A stretch of DNA of 21,776 nt from an uncultured Rickettsiales bacterium (GTDB taxonomy: Bacteria > Pseudomonadota > Alphaproteobacteria > UBA8366), in the NCBI GenBank assembly GCA_913046825.1, contig CAJWTF010000055.1:1-21776 (forward strand). Reading direction: 5' to 3'. Below the pieces are notes generated by a model, which was not told the origin of the DNA, did not search any database, and was given only the letters and a program-made list of their open reading frames with translations. Below, piece after piece: positions 1 to 8,317 of the stretch (position 1 is its first letter; each line of letters opens with the position of its first letter). A program made the position numbers and the translations under genes.

Positions 1-1396
1 CACGCACCAGTTCCAGCACATCTGTCTGCTCTGTGCTCTCGCCCGCCGTCTCCACTGTGATGACAATCGGTTGCCCATTCGGCAACAGGCGAATGCCATC
101 GTCGTCGCGCGCCGTCAGCCCCATATCGTCGAGCAGTTGGTTGGCTTTCTTCAAGTCGAATTCAGCCCAAGCCGTCCTGTATTCATCCTTATAGAGCGGA
201 CTTTTCTGCAGAACCGTATTCTGACTTTCCTTCGCCAATCCGTAATAAATCACCTGATTAATCTCGGATCGGTTAATCGCGATCGATAAGGCCCGGCGGA
301 AGCGCACGTCTCTGAACAGGTCCCGCCAAATTTCGTCTTTCGCATTCAGATTCGGGAACAATGCTATTTGCGAGCCGCGCGCCTTCTTCCACAGACGCAC
401 CGAGAAATCGTAGCGCCCCTCACTTTCCTTCAGGAAAGTGAAATGATCGAACCGCAAATAGCGCGCTTGAAGATCGGCCTCGCCGGAGCCTGTCCGGGCT
501 GGGACCATATTTGTAGCCCCGAGATTAATGACCACCTCGTCGACATAAGGCAACTGCAAGCCGTTCTTATCGACACGGTGATAATAGGGATTGCGCTTGA
601 AGACGAAGCGTTCCGATGGCGGTTTCACCGAATTGTACCACGGCTGAAGCGTTGGACGGTCAGGATTGTCCATGCGATACCAACGGTCGCGGTCGCCGTG
701 CATTTGCCCCCAATTCTGCTTGTTCTCCTTCGCTGCCATCGCGTTCAGCTTGGCTTCGTCGGAGTATTTCGCGTGGAACTGTTTCAGGTAGTGCGCCGGG
801 CGATATAGCAGTAATGGCCGCGGCCGGGCGATCCACGGCACGAAATTGGGATTGGGTTTACTCCAAGTGTAACGGACGGTGGTCTCATCCAGCACTTCGA
901 ATGTCGGCCCGTCCCCTTCCACTAACAAGGCTGATGGCAAACCCTTTTTCAAGACCGATTTATCGTTCGCCATGTCTTCCCAATAGTAGCGAAAGTCTTC
1001 CGCCGTGAAGGGATGACCATCGGACCATTTATGGCCTTTCCGCAGCCGTAGGGTAAATTCGCGCTCTTCTTTGACGTCGAAACTTTCAAGCAAATCGGGG
1101 ACGAAATTCAGGTCATGATCGTACACGACCAAGCGGGCATACCCATAGACCATTATCATCTTTGTATCTTTTTGTTTCCCCATCAAGAGGTGCAGCTTGC
1201 CACCATAACGGCCGGGCACTTTTCCAACCGCTTTCAAATTCACTGTATCGACTTGGGCGGGAACACGTTCCTCGATCGGTGGTAATTTTCCAATCTTAAC
1301 GTCGCTAGATAGATATGGCACCTCGACCAGAGAAGAGGCCGCCAGATGCACTGGAAACGCGGTCAGAGCGATTATCAGAGCACCAAGATGTCTCAT
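1..1396 (-). CDS. Peptide-type ABC transporter substrate-binding protein, SBP family 5 (partial, C-terminus outside window)
   Basis: This is an exported ligand-binding subunit of an oligopeptide/dipeptide-like ABC importer. The reading frame is open from the ATG at 1396 to the window edge (465 codons). It starts with a short signal peptide (MRHLGALIIALTAFPVHLAA). Family-5 landmarks follow: a WSDGHPFTAEDF segment after the first beta region (the usual 'W.DG.P.TA.D' block) and, near the window edge, a VRFRRALSIAINRSEI block (the usual 'vR.Al..aidr..i'). Its ATG overlaps the stop of the upstream ATPase gene by four bases (ATGA), so translation is probably coupled. Permease genes are expected further left, outside the window. 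The substrate is unknown: members bind peptides, but also sugars, nickel or opines. Family call is secure, substrate is not. Confidence 0.92.
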   Translation of the reverse strand, partial: MRHLGALIIALTAFPVHLAASSLVEVPYLSSDVKIGKLPPIEERVPAQVDTVNLKAVGKVPGRYGGKLHLLMGKQKDTKMIMVYGYARLVVYDHDLNFVPDLLESFDVKEEREFTLRLRKGHKWSDGHPFTAEDFRYYWEDMANDKSVLKKGLPSALLVEGDGPTFEVLDETTVRYTWSKPNPNFVPWIARPRPLLLYRPAHYLKQFHAKYSDEAKLNAMAAKENKQNWGQMHGDRDRWYRMDNPDRPTLQPWYNSVKPPSERFVFKRNPYYHRVDKNGLQLPYVDEVVINLGATNMVPARTGSGEADLQARYLRFDHFTFLKESEGRYDFSVRLWKKARGSQIALFPNLNAKDEIWRDLFRDVRFRRALSIAINRSEINQVIYYGLAKESQNTVLQKSPLYKDEYRTAWAEFDLKKANQLLDDMGLTARDDDGIRLLPNGQPIVITVETAGESTEQTDVLELVR

Positions 1397-3303
1397 CGAT
1401 AAACCTCCATCGACGCTTGCGCATCGGCTAGGACAAAGTGCTCGTCTCCCAAATCATGCATGCACACTGCGTTCTGGCCATCGAACGCAAACGGTTTCGG
1501 CCAGACCGAAGGATCGGAAATTCCGTCACTGCCAAATGCATCGAAATCGAGTTTCCGATTGAGATCGGGATACGGAACCGCGGCCATCAGAGAACGCGTA
1601 TAGTGATGAACCGGGTTTTTGAACAACGCCTCGCGCGGAGCAATTTCCACGATTTGTCCTCGGCACATTACCGCGATACGGTCCGCCACATAGTCGACGA
1701 CCGCAAGGTTATGCGAAATAAACAAATAGGTCAGGCCGAGTTCCTTCTGCATATCCTTAAACAGATTCAGAATCTGCGCCTGAATCGACACGTCGAGTGC
1801 TGAGACGGGTTCATCGCAAATCAGCAAATCCGGTTTCAATGCCAAAGCGCGGGCGATGCCTATCCGCTGGCGTTGCCCACCTGAAAAACTATGCGGATAG
1901 CGGCTCAAAAAACGCGGGTCGAGGCCGACCAAACGCATCAACTCCTGCACAATCTCGCGCTGTTTTGCCGCATCGCCAAATTCGTGAATAATCAGCGGTT
2001 CGCGAATCACGTCAAAGACAGTCATGCGCGGGTTCAAAGATCCGAACGGATCCTGGAACACCATTTGAATTTTGCGCCGGAAAGCCATCAATTCCTGGTC
2101 ATCGAGCTTCATGAGATCAACCGACGTCCCCCGGTCGTTATAGACGATCTCACCTTCATCCGCCGTAATCGCGCGCATGACGAGTTTACTCACAGACGTC
2201 TTGCCACTGCCACTCTCGCCGACAAGACCGAAGCATTCGCCGCGCTTGATCATGAAGCTGACATCGTTAACCGCGGACACGGTGACAGTGTCACCGCCTG
2301 CAAAAAAGCCGCTCTTGCGTGTAGTGTAGCGCTTGACCACATTGCGCACGTCCAAAAGCGGACCCGCAGCATCAGCGTCTTCCGGCCACGGTTCCGCCGC
2401 CATCGCCATCGCTGGTCCGGCCTGATGTTGGATCTCGCGCAGGGGAACCAACCGTTCGCCCGGCTTCATGTCAAAATGCGGTACCGCGTTCATCAAACCT
2501 TTGAGATAGGGATGCTGCGGATTTTCGTAAATATCCTGAACTGTTCCACGTTCCATGATTTCGCCGTGATACATCACGACCACTTCCTCGGCGACATTGG
2601 CGACGACCCCGAGGTCGTGTGTGATCATCAGCACTGCCATGCCGAGTTCGTGTTGCAAACTTTGGATCAGCTTTAAAATTTGCGCCTGAATGGAAACATC
2701 GAGCGCCGTTGTCGGTTCATCCGCGATCAATAGCGCCGGCCGACAGACCAGCGCCATCGCAATCATCGCCCGCTGGCGCAATCCACCCGACAATTCAAAT
2801 GGATACATCCTCAAAGCACCGGCCGGATTCGGAAATCCGACAAGGCCAAGCATTTCCGCAACCAACCGCAAACCTTCCGGTTTGCTAACATCGCGGTGAA
2901 GATGGAGTGCTTCGCAAATTTGATCGCCGATCGTGTGCAATTGCGACAACGATGTCATCGGTTCTTGGAAAATGATCGAAATTCGCCCGCCACGAATGGC
3001 GCGCATATTGGCACTATCTCGCGGTAGTTTTACGATATCGATGATTTCGCGGTTTTTTTGCGGATCGGCGAACAGTAGTTCGCCTCCAATTATCTCTCCC
3101 ACATCGGGCAGAATTCCCATTACACATTGCGAAATAACGGACTTCCCGGAACCGGATTCGCCGACCAAAGCAACAGTCGAACCTTGGCGAATCTTGAAAG
3201 AAACGCCTTTAACCGCGTCAACAGTTCCTCCATGGACGCGGAATTTCACCCGCAAGTCTTTAACAGTTAGCAAGTCGGTCAACGGCTCGCTCTCAGCCTC
3301 CAT
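1393..3303 (-). CDS. Fused double-NBD ABC transporter ATPase for peptide-type import (DppD-DppF/YejF-like)
   Basis: This cytoplasmic ATPase powers the family-5 importer. The 636-residue protein is two nucleotide-binding domains in tandem, equivalent to DppD plus DppF or to YejF. NBD1 has Walker A GESGSGKS (49-56), signature LSGGLRQR (171-178), Walker B LLIADE (191-196) and switch His229. NBD2 has Walker A GESGSGKT (362-369), signature FSGGQRQR (473-480), Walker B LLICDE (493-498) and switch His531. After each domain comes the oligopeptide-transporter C-terminal pattern (NPQHPYLKGLMNAVP; NPVHHYTRSLMAAVP). It is the first visible gene of the operon and its stop overlaps the solute-binding protein start. 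The ATG at 3303 has no strong ribosome binding site; a GGAAGG lies too far upstream (about 15 bases). The only nearer upstream ATG closes after four codons. Confidence 0.95.
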   Translation of the reverse strand: MEAESEPLTDLLTVKDLRVKFRVHGGTVDAVKGVSFKIRQGSTVALVGESGSGKSVISQCVMGILPDVGEIIGGELLFADPQKNREIIDIVKLPRDSANMRAIRGGRISIIFQEPMTSLSQLHTIGDQICEALHLHRDVSKPEGLRLVAEMLGLVGFPNPAGALRMYPFELSGGLRQRAMIAMALVCRPALLIADEPTTALDVSIQAQILKLIQSLQHELGMAVLMITHDLGVVANVAEEVVVMYHGEIMERGTVQDIYENPQHPYLKGLMNAVPHFDMKPGERLVPLREIQHQAGPAMAMAAEPWPEDADAAGPLLDVRNVVKRYTTRKSGFFAGGDTVTVSAVNDVSFMIKRGECFGLVGESGSGKTSVSKLVMRAITADEGEIVYNDRGTSVDLMKLDDQELMAFRRKIQMVFQDPFGSLNPRMTVFDVIREPLIIHEFGDAAKQREIVQELMRLVGLDPRFLSRYPHSFSGGQRQRIGIARALALKPDLLICDEPVSALDVSIQAQILNLFKDMQKELGLTYLFISHNLAVVDYVADRIAVMCRGQIVEIAPREALFKNPVHHYTRSLMAAVPYPDLNRKLDFDAFGSDGISDPSVWPKPFAFDGQNAVCMHDLGDEHFVLADAQASMEVYR

Positions 3304-3502
3304 TCAGTCCAATCTCATACCTTCCCAGATACCGCGATCCGCAGAAATCAAAATGGTAGATTTTCTATCGGAACCTGCTCGCCAGATGCAAAACGGAGTG
3401 CATAGTAACTTACCACGCTGACCTCAGTTGAACCATCTTTGTTATCTCATTCTTTGATGTGGAAGGTTACCAAATCGTTACTACAAATAATAAAAATTTA
3501 AA

Positions 3503-4063
3503 TCAATCCGAGATAGAAAATAATTTTTTCTTGCGCCCAACCGGCTCCGCATCTGCGGGACGTGCTGGGTCCGCGGAGCAGATGACCAAATGGATGCGGT
3601 CCTTATTGCCAGAATTTATCGCGGTGTGAGTCCGATGCGCGTCCATTTCATATAAAGTTCCATCGGCCGGAATTTTGTGAAAAGAACCGTCCTCGCCTGA
3701 TACGCCGACAATGTAACAACCCGGATTGGTAATGAGCGCCAAGTGATATCTTCGCGATGTATCCGCATGTATCGACAAACAAGATTTCGGCCGCATTCGC
3801 ATAAGTCGGGTGCGGCCATAAGCGAAGGGCAAATCCTCTAAAAATCGTTCGACGGCGGTGCCGATAAATGGCTCGGTAATCTCTGAATACTCGGCTTCGG
3901 CAACGCCATCCGGAATCCAGCCAACCCCATCAAATAGCGGATCCTCAGCGCCGCGCCGGGCGGTAACACTTATCTGGCTATGCTTCGTGAAGTGCGGCAT
4001 CACCGTCTCAAGCGTCTCTAAAATCCCGTCCAAATCGCCCATTGTTTCCGTTGCGCGGATCAT
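3503..4063 (-). CDS. Aspartyl/asparaginyl beta-hydroxylase-like Fe(II)/2-oxoglutarate dioxygenase
   Basis: A small cupin-fold hydroxylase of the Asp_Arg_Hydrox type. In 190-residue numbering from an alternative TTG at 4075, an IHAD segment gives the HxD metal ligands (His103, Asp105). TSRRYHLALITNP follows, typical of the family's 'R.H..L..N' strand. The distal ligand is His150 in a THTAINSG segment, with a downstream DRIHLVI giving the likely 2-oxoglutarate-binding Arg160. I prefer the ATG at 4063 (186 residues) because GGAG sits six bases upstream of it and would otherwise lie inside the coding sequence. The C-terminus is basic (GRKKKLF). It stands alone, transcribed away from a broken methyltransferase and near a GT41 glycosyltransferase. 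The substrate could be a protein side chain, a free amino acid or a peptidyl intermediate; the sequence does not tell. Confidence 0.82.
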   Translation of the reverse strand: MIRATETMGDLDGILETLETVMPHFTKHSQISVTARRGAEDPLFDGVGWIPDGVAEAEYSEITEPFIGTAVERFLEDLPFAYGRTRLMRMRPKSCLSIHADTSRRYHLALITNPGCYIVGVSGEDGSFHKIPADGTLYEMDAHRTHTAINSGNKDRIHLVICSADPARPADAEPVGRKKKLFSISD

Positions 4064-4261
4064 CGCAATCTCCAAGTTTCCGTTGCGTGCGTATCAGTAT
4101 CGCAACACCCGCGCTGCAAAATTGCAAGGTTTGGCAGGGCAAGTCCAGCACTTGCGAGAGAGGTGGCCACTACCATATAAGCGTTTAAATACTGCCCACG
4201 CTCCGAGTTCCTCTAGGATAGCGTCGCAGTTAAATAACGACTACCGTGCCCGCATAGATCA

Positions 4262-4900
4262 GTGCGATTGTTATTAACGATTACAATCTCAGACGGATAC
4301 GAAATTCCGGTTGAGGATACGTTCACCGCGCCTAAACTACCGAAGCTCGAAATTTCTACCGATTTGGCCGGAAAATCAGTACTGGATATCGGATACAGCG
4401 GAGGGTTTTTCGCGCGTGAGGTGGAAGGAAGGGGCGCAACCTGGATCGTCGGCAAAGACACCACACCGGGCCTCGCGGATACGAACGCACTCTTCGCTGA
4501 GTTTACAGGCTCACGGTTCGAATTTCGCGAACAAACCGTCTGCGACTTGGTGCCGGAGACATTTGGCAACTTCGATCTGGTTATCCTTCTATAGGTCTTC
4601 CAACATTTGGATTATCCATTTCAGGCCTTCGATCTGATTTCCACGGTCACCAAGGTCACAGCGATCATGGAAGCACCGGTCGCAATATTTCTCGCGGATG
4701 ACTTAACCGACCAGCAGGCTTCCTTTGTCATTATGCAGCGGAACGCCAAAGGCCGCTGCATTTTCATACTAAATGAGCCGATATTGTTCGAGATGTTATT
4801 GGATGCTGAGTTTTCAACAGTGGGCCGGCTGATCCGCCATGGAATTAAACCATGCACGCCCCAAGAGTCGCAACAAACCGCGTCCGGCGGTCCAAGTTGA
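4262..4900 (+). pseudogene. Broken class I SAM-dependent methyltransferase, CmoB/DUF1698-like, with in-frame TAG
   Basis: Reading one frame from 4262 through the TAG at 4592-4594 to the TGA at 4898-4900 gives one continuous homologous protein of about 212 codons. Motif I is recognisable but altered (KSVLDIGYSGGFF, where relatives have VLDIGCNAGF). REVEGRGATWIVGKD matches the usual 'RGA..VVGID' strand. FDLVILL-stop-VFQHLDYPFQAFD matches the usual FDLVLF-x-GVLYHL-x-HPLLALD block, so the stop sits where a Gly normally is. The N-terminal domain of this family is missing: an in-frame stop lies at 4235, and only a short SDGYEIP-like entry precedes motif I. A GTG at 4262 is the first possible start and has no ribosome binding site. 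It is most likely a dead remnant; readthrough is possible but unsupported. Confidence 0.8.
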
Positions 4901-5000
4901 GCATGCTCAACATGTCGCGCGAGGCCACCATGCCCTCGATCACCTTATAAGCCATGAAAACCGGTGTCTCGTTGAAAGTATCGAAGCGTAGGATGAACAT
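4845..5000 (-). CDS. Short unrecognised ORF, possible gene fragment (about 51 residues)
   Basis: On the minus strand an ATG at 5000 opens a 51-codon frame ending with TAA at 4845-4847. Its composition looks protein-like (FILRFDTFNETPVFMAYKV, then a Met-rich stretch), unlike the surrounding noise. The frame extends only a few codons upstream before a stop, so if it is real it is probably the remnant of a larger gene. It overlaps the 3' end of the broken methyltransferase by 56 bases on the opposite strand. No family was recognised, there is no clear ribosome binding site, and it may be chance. Confidence 0.2.
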   Translation of the reverse strand: MFILRFDTFNETPVFMAYKVIEGMVASRDMLSMLNLDRRTRFVATLGACMV

Positions 5001-5355
5001 CCCAAGCCGACCGTATTGCTAACTCAGGAATTTGTGCTCGCGCTGAAACCCATCACGCACTCATGCATTGCGGGGAAAGCGGAAGTGCGAGCTGTCGCTT
5101 GTCACTTACACATAGTTCGAGGTTGATGCCAAGACGCATGTCATATCGATTTTTGCAAACTCCGGCGATGCGGCTCGGAGGTGTCGCTGAGCGCCCCTGA
5201 CCTTAACTTCCCACTTGATTTTCCATCGCACTATAGAGGATTCGGATTATTCGGGGGGACGATCACGTAACGAATTCGGAATTTACAATCACAAGCCGCA
5301 AATTAATCCGGTTTTTATTAGGGCCTGAGAGAACATAATGGTATCGCTATAAGCG
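5001..5355. other. Intergenic stretch without recognisable gene
   Basis: I see no coding frame with recognisable character on either strand in these 355 bases. Together with the methyltransferase remnant to the left it looks like decayed sequence. Upstream of the glycosyltransferase there is an AT-rich patch (5281-5325). TTTACA at 5282-5287, followed after 16 bases by TAATCC, might be a weak promoter, but this is not strong enough to call. Confidence 0.5.
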
Positions 5356-7206
5356 ATGAGCGCTATCAACCAAACTCCAAATGATGCGGTCTATGCGCGT
5401 CTAAAGGCACAATCAGAGTTGAGCCCGGACGATCCCGAAATCTTTTACCGTCTCGGCACGGCCGCAGCTGCGGGCGGGCGACAAGAAGACGCGGTCCGGG
5501 CCTTTGCGAAAGCAGCACAGCTCAAATCCAATTGGGCCGCTCCTTGTTTCGGTCTAGCGGCAGCCCTCCATGCATTGGAACAGGAAGACGCCGCGATCAC
5601 CGCTTATCGCTCCGCCCTCGCGCTTGATCCAAACTACGGCAAAGCCCATTTCGAAATAGCTCGCTTACTGGAAAAGAAGGGTCAGGCCAGCGATGCCACC
5701 GCGCACTACAACGCCGCGTCCTTGCACTGTCCGGATTGGACAGAACCGCATCTTTATCGAGGAGCGCTGCATGAAGCACGGGGAGAATACGAGGAAGCGT
5801 GGCACGCATATGACCGGGCGATATCGCTTGGTGCGCCTGAAGGATTCACCTTGCGGCGCGATCTACAGGTGCCGATCATTCCCGTTTCCAAAACATCCTA
5901 TGCGGAAGCACGCGCGTCCTACCTGCGCGCACTAGACGCACAACTTGCCGACCCACTGACAATCGGTAATCCGATTCGGGAGGCCGGTGGCAATAGGTTC
6001 TTTCTTGCCTATCACGGGTTGGATGACCGGCCGTTTCAGGAAAAACAGGCGAGGCTGATGCAACTTGGGTGCCCGTCTCTCTCGTGGATCGCACCGCATT
6101 GCCGAACGGCTATCCCGCTTAACTCGCCTCGGCGAATCGGCATCGCATCCCGCTTCTTGCACGATCATTCCATCGGCAGATTGATGGTGGGCCTACTGGC
6201 GCATCTGCATGCCCGCGAGGATTGTCTGATTTATCTGTTTCATGCGGTGTCGCCTCAGGATGATAGTTTACGCCATGAAATTGAAGCCTTAGCCGACAAT
6301 TCGATCGTTCTGCCGGGCGATCTTCAATCCGCCCGTGAGGCCATCGCCGAAACAAACCTCGATGTATTGTTGTATCCAGATATCGGCATGGACCCAGTCA
6401 CCTATTTCCTTGCGCAGGCGCGTTTGGCGCCTGTTCAATGCGTGACCTGGGGACATCCCGTCACCACGGGCATGCCGACCATCGATTACTTCCTTTCCTG
6501 CGACGCCGCCGAACCCGAGGGGGCGGAGACGCATTACAGCGAAATATTAGTGCGCCTTGGTGGCCTCCCCTTCTCGTATCGGCGTCCATCGCGTCCCGAT
6601 CCGCTGGGCAGCCGCGCGGATTTCGATTTACCAACAGAGGCTACAATTTATTTTCTCGCACAGAATCTCTTCAAAATTCACCCCGATATGGACGCATCGC
6701 TCGCGGAAATTCTGCGCGGCGATCCAACCGGTGTAATTCTGCTGCTCGAAGGGCAGGATATAAAATGGGGCCAGATATTGAGGGGCCGGTTCGCCGAAAC
6801 ACTCGGTCCCAATGCGGAGCGCGTCGTCTTTCGCTCCAGACAAAGTCACGAAAACTACATGCGTCTGCTCGCGCTTTCGGATGTCAGCCTTGATAGTTTT
6901 CCGTTCTGCGGCGGCAATACGACCTATCAATCACTCGCCATCGGCACACCGATGGTCACCTTGCCGGGTGATTATTTGCATGGCCGATTGAGCCTAGCGA
7001 TCTACCGCCATATGGAAATGTTGGACTGCGTCGTCAAAGACCCAGGTGATTTCGCACGGATCGCGCTACGTCTCGGCACGGAGCCGGAGTTCCGTCAGAC
7101 TATTGAGAAACAAATTGAATCCAGTAGTGACAATATCTTCGATGACCCGAGTTTTTTACGCGACGCGCAAGACTTTCTCCTGACCGTCGAACCTCACCCG
7201 GCATAA
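5356..7206 (+). CDS. TPR-containing GT41 (OGT/SPINDLY-like) glycosyltransferase
   Basis: This is a cytoplasmic glycosyltransferase of the O-GlcNAc-transferase/SPINDLY class, 616 residues. Residues about 25-160 form roughly four tetratricopeptide repeats (for example IFYRLGTAAAAGGRQEDAVR; AAITAYRSALALDPNYGKA). The catalytic part starts near residue 258. SRFLHDHSIGRL (265-276) matches the conserved His region of the N-catalytic lobe. YFLAQNLFKIHPDM (432-445) matches the block holding the UDP-contacting Lys of human OGT, here Lys440. SLDSFPFCGGNTTYQSLAIG (511-530) and GTPMVTLPGDYLHGRLS match the donor-binding C-lobe. The donor (UDP-GlcNAc, GDP-fucose or other) cannot be read. Bacterial members often modify surface or flagellar proteins, but no such target gene is nearby. 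The ATG at 5356 is used because the upstream ATG at 5338 closes after four codons; ribosome binding site is weak. Confidence 0.93.
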   Translation: MSAINQTPNDAVYARLKAQSELSPDDPEIFYRLGTAAAAGGRQEDAVRAFAKAAQLKSNWAAPCFGLAAALHALEQEDAAITAYRSALALDPNYGKAHFEIARLLEKKGQASDATAHYNAASLHCPDWTEPHLYRGALHEARGEYEEAWHAYDRAISLGAPEGFTLRRDLQVPIIPVSKTSYAEARASYLRALDAQLADPLTIGNPIREAGGNRFFLAYHGLDDRPFQEKQARLMQLGCPSLSWIAPHCRTAIPLNSPRRIGIASRFLHDHSIGRLMVGLLAHLHAREDCLIYLFHAVSPQDDSLRHEIEALADNSIVLPGDLQSAREAIAETNLDVLLYPDIGMDPVTYFLAQARLAPVQCVTWGHPVTTGMPTIDYFLSCDAAEPEGAETHYSEILVRLGGLPFSYRRPSRPDPLGSRADFDLPTEATIYFLAQNLFKIHPDMDASLAEILRGDPTGVILLLEGQDIKWGQILRGRFAETLGPNAERVVFRSRQSHENYMRLLALSDVSLDSFPFCGGNTTYQSLAIGTPMVTLPGDYLHGRLSLAIYRHMEMLDCVVKDPGDFARIALRLGTEPEFRQTIEKQIESSSDNIFDDPSFLRDAQDFLLTVEPHPA

Positions 7207-7210
7207 CGAA

Positions 7211-7236
7211 ACCGGCCCCACGAGAGTAGAGCCGGT
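7211..7236 (+). terminator. Weak inverted repeat after the glycosyltransferase
   Basis: ACCGGC (7211-7216) and GCCGGT (7231-7236) form a six-base stem with a 14-base loop, beginning four bases after the glycosyltransferase stop. No T-run follows, so intrinsic termination is doubtful. Confidence 0.25.
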
Positions 7237-7362
7237 CGGTCGTAGGTGAGAGAGCGTTCTGGATGTCTCGTCCATCGATCTGATCCTACCAACGGTAACT
7301 TAAGACTGAAGTGACCCACATCATAGCAGGTGATTTTTTAATATTTTTCGAACGCTTGATTC

Positions 7363-7391
7363 TTGCGTCTTTTCGCATCCGGGCCTATGGT
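7363..7391 (+). promoter_or_regulatory. Putative sigma-70 promoter of tRNA-Thr
   Basis: TTGCGT (7363-7368) and TATGGT (7386-7391) are separated by exactly 17 bases. They are followed by a GC-rich run (CGCGCCCGCGCGC) where the discriminator and start site would lie, as is usual for stable-RNA promoters under stringent control. Predicted transcription start is near 7398, about 33 bases before the tRNA. The match to consensus is moderate. Confidence 0.45.
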
Positions 7392-7430
7392 CGCGCCCGC
7401 GCGCAAAAAGCGCCACACTGTCGCAATCGT

Positions 7431-7506
<76 letters not shown>

Positions 7507-7515
7507 CTTCCCACC

Positions 7516-8244
7516 TCAAACAATCTCCACGAAATCGCCCGGCAGCACTGCCAGGTATTCGTCCGCGCGCGCTTTGTTGGCGGCAATTTCGATGAGACCG
7601 CTCGAGTTCCGGTGCCAAAATAATGCACCCTCGGGCACGTCCGAAAATGTACCCGCGTGCTGCAGTTCATTGTTACCCACCCGAATAGAACGGTCATTGG
7701 CGAGTGCCGCGCCGCCAATCCCCGTGATCAGGTTACCGTAAGCATCGATATAGATGATTTCCGCTAAGTCGTCGGGCCAACACATGCCAGGCCGCTCCGC
7801 GGACGGATCGAGGTCGTCTCCCGGAACGTCTTCGCCACAAGCCAGCCATGCGGCCACCGGGGCAAACAGGTCACGACCATGAAATGTCGCGGACAAATAA
7901 TCGGGTCGCCATTCGATGGTTTTTCGGCGCGCCCCAGGGACCCGGCGATAGATAATCTCGAACAAGCCATTATCCGGCCCGACGAATGAAACGCCGCCAC
8001 AATCAAGGATGATCGGCAGCCGCGTTCCGCCAACACCGGGATCGACAACGCAAAGCCAGACGTCACCCGCTTCGCTCTGCTGTGCCAAAGCAGCCAAATA
8101 ATATGCCGCCGCCCGAGGGTTCCAGACCGGCGCATCATGCATGATGTCAACGACTGGCACATCCGGGGCCATGCGACGCAAGACGGCCTTCATTTGCCCC
8201 ACATAAGGGCCGGTCGTGCCAAAATCGGTATAGAGCAGAATCAT
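7516..8244 (-). CDS. S-adenosyl-L-methionine hydroxide adenosyltransferase (SAM hydrolase, DUF62 family)
   Basis: This family splits SAM with water-derived hydroxide into adenosine and L-methionine, in the same fold as fluorinases and chlorinases. The 242-residue protein starts with the canonical MILLYTDFG...YVGQMKAVL block. It has VVDPGVGG (67-73), GPDNGLF (89-95), SATFHGRDLFAPVAAWLA (118-135) and a C-terminal DAYGNLITGIGG. The Asp-Arg-His triad typical of hydroxide adenosyltransferases is visible (Asp68, Arg75, His122), which favours hydrolase over halogenase. The start is fixed by the N-terminal motif, but no ribosome binding site precedes it, and the T-run of a strong terminator ends only 15 bases upstream. 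It is convergent with tRNA-Thr. Confidence 0.93.
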   Translation of the reverse strand: MILLYTDFGTTGPYVGQMKAVLRRMAPDVPVVDIMHDAPVWNPRAAAYYLAALAQQSEAGDVWLCVVDPGVGGTRLPIILDCGGVSFVGPDNGLFEIIYRRVPGARRKTIEWRPDYLSATFHGRDLFAPVAAWLACGEDVPGDDLDPSAERPGMCWPDDLAEIIYIDAYGNLITGIGGAALANDRSIRVGNNELQHAGTFSDVPEGALFWHRNSSGLIEIAANKARADEYLAVLPGDFVEIV

Positions 8245-8259
8245 GCCGCGCGAAGGCCC

Positions 8260-8291
8260 AAAACAAAACCACCCGGGACAAGCCCGGGCGG
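8260..8291 (-). terminator. Strong Rho-independent terminator of the Bax-inhibitor-1 family gene
   Basis: On the minus strand CCGCCCGGG, a five-base loop and CCCGGGTGG form a nine-base-pair stem with one G-T pair, followed directly by TTTTGTTTT. It starts 26 bases after the stop of the upstream BI-1 gene and ends 15 bases before the SAM hydrolase start. Confidence 0.88.
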
Positions 8292-8317
8292 TGTAGCTTT
8301 ACGCAATTTCGGTTCGA

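Noticed and set aside
71..1008. Plus-strand frames at 71-289, 368-808 and 616-1008
   Set aside because: All are antisense to the family-5 solute-binding protein, whose minus-strand frame is open and homologous throughout.
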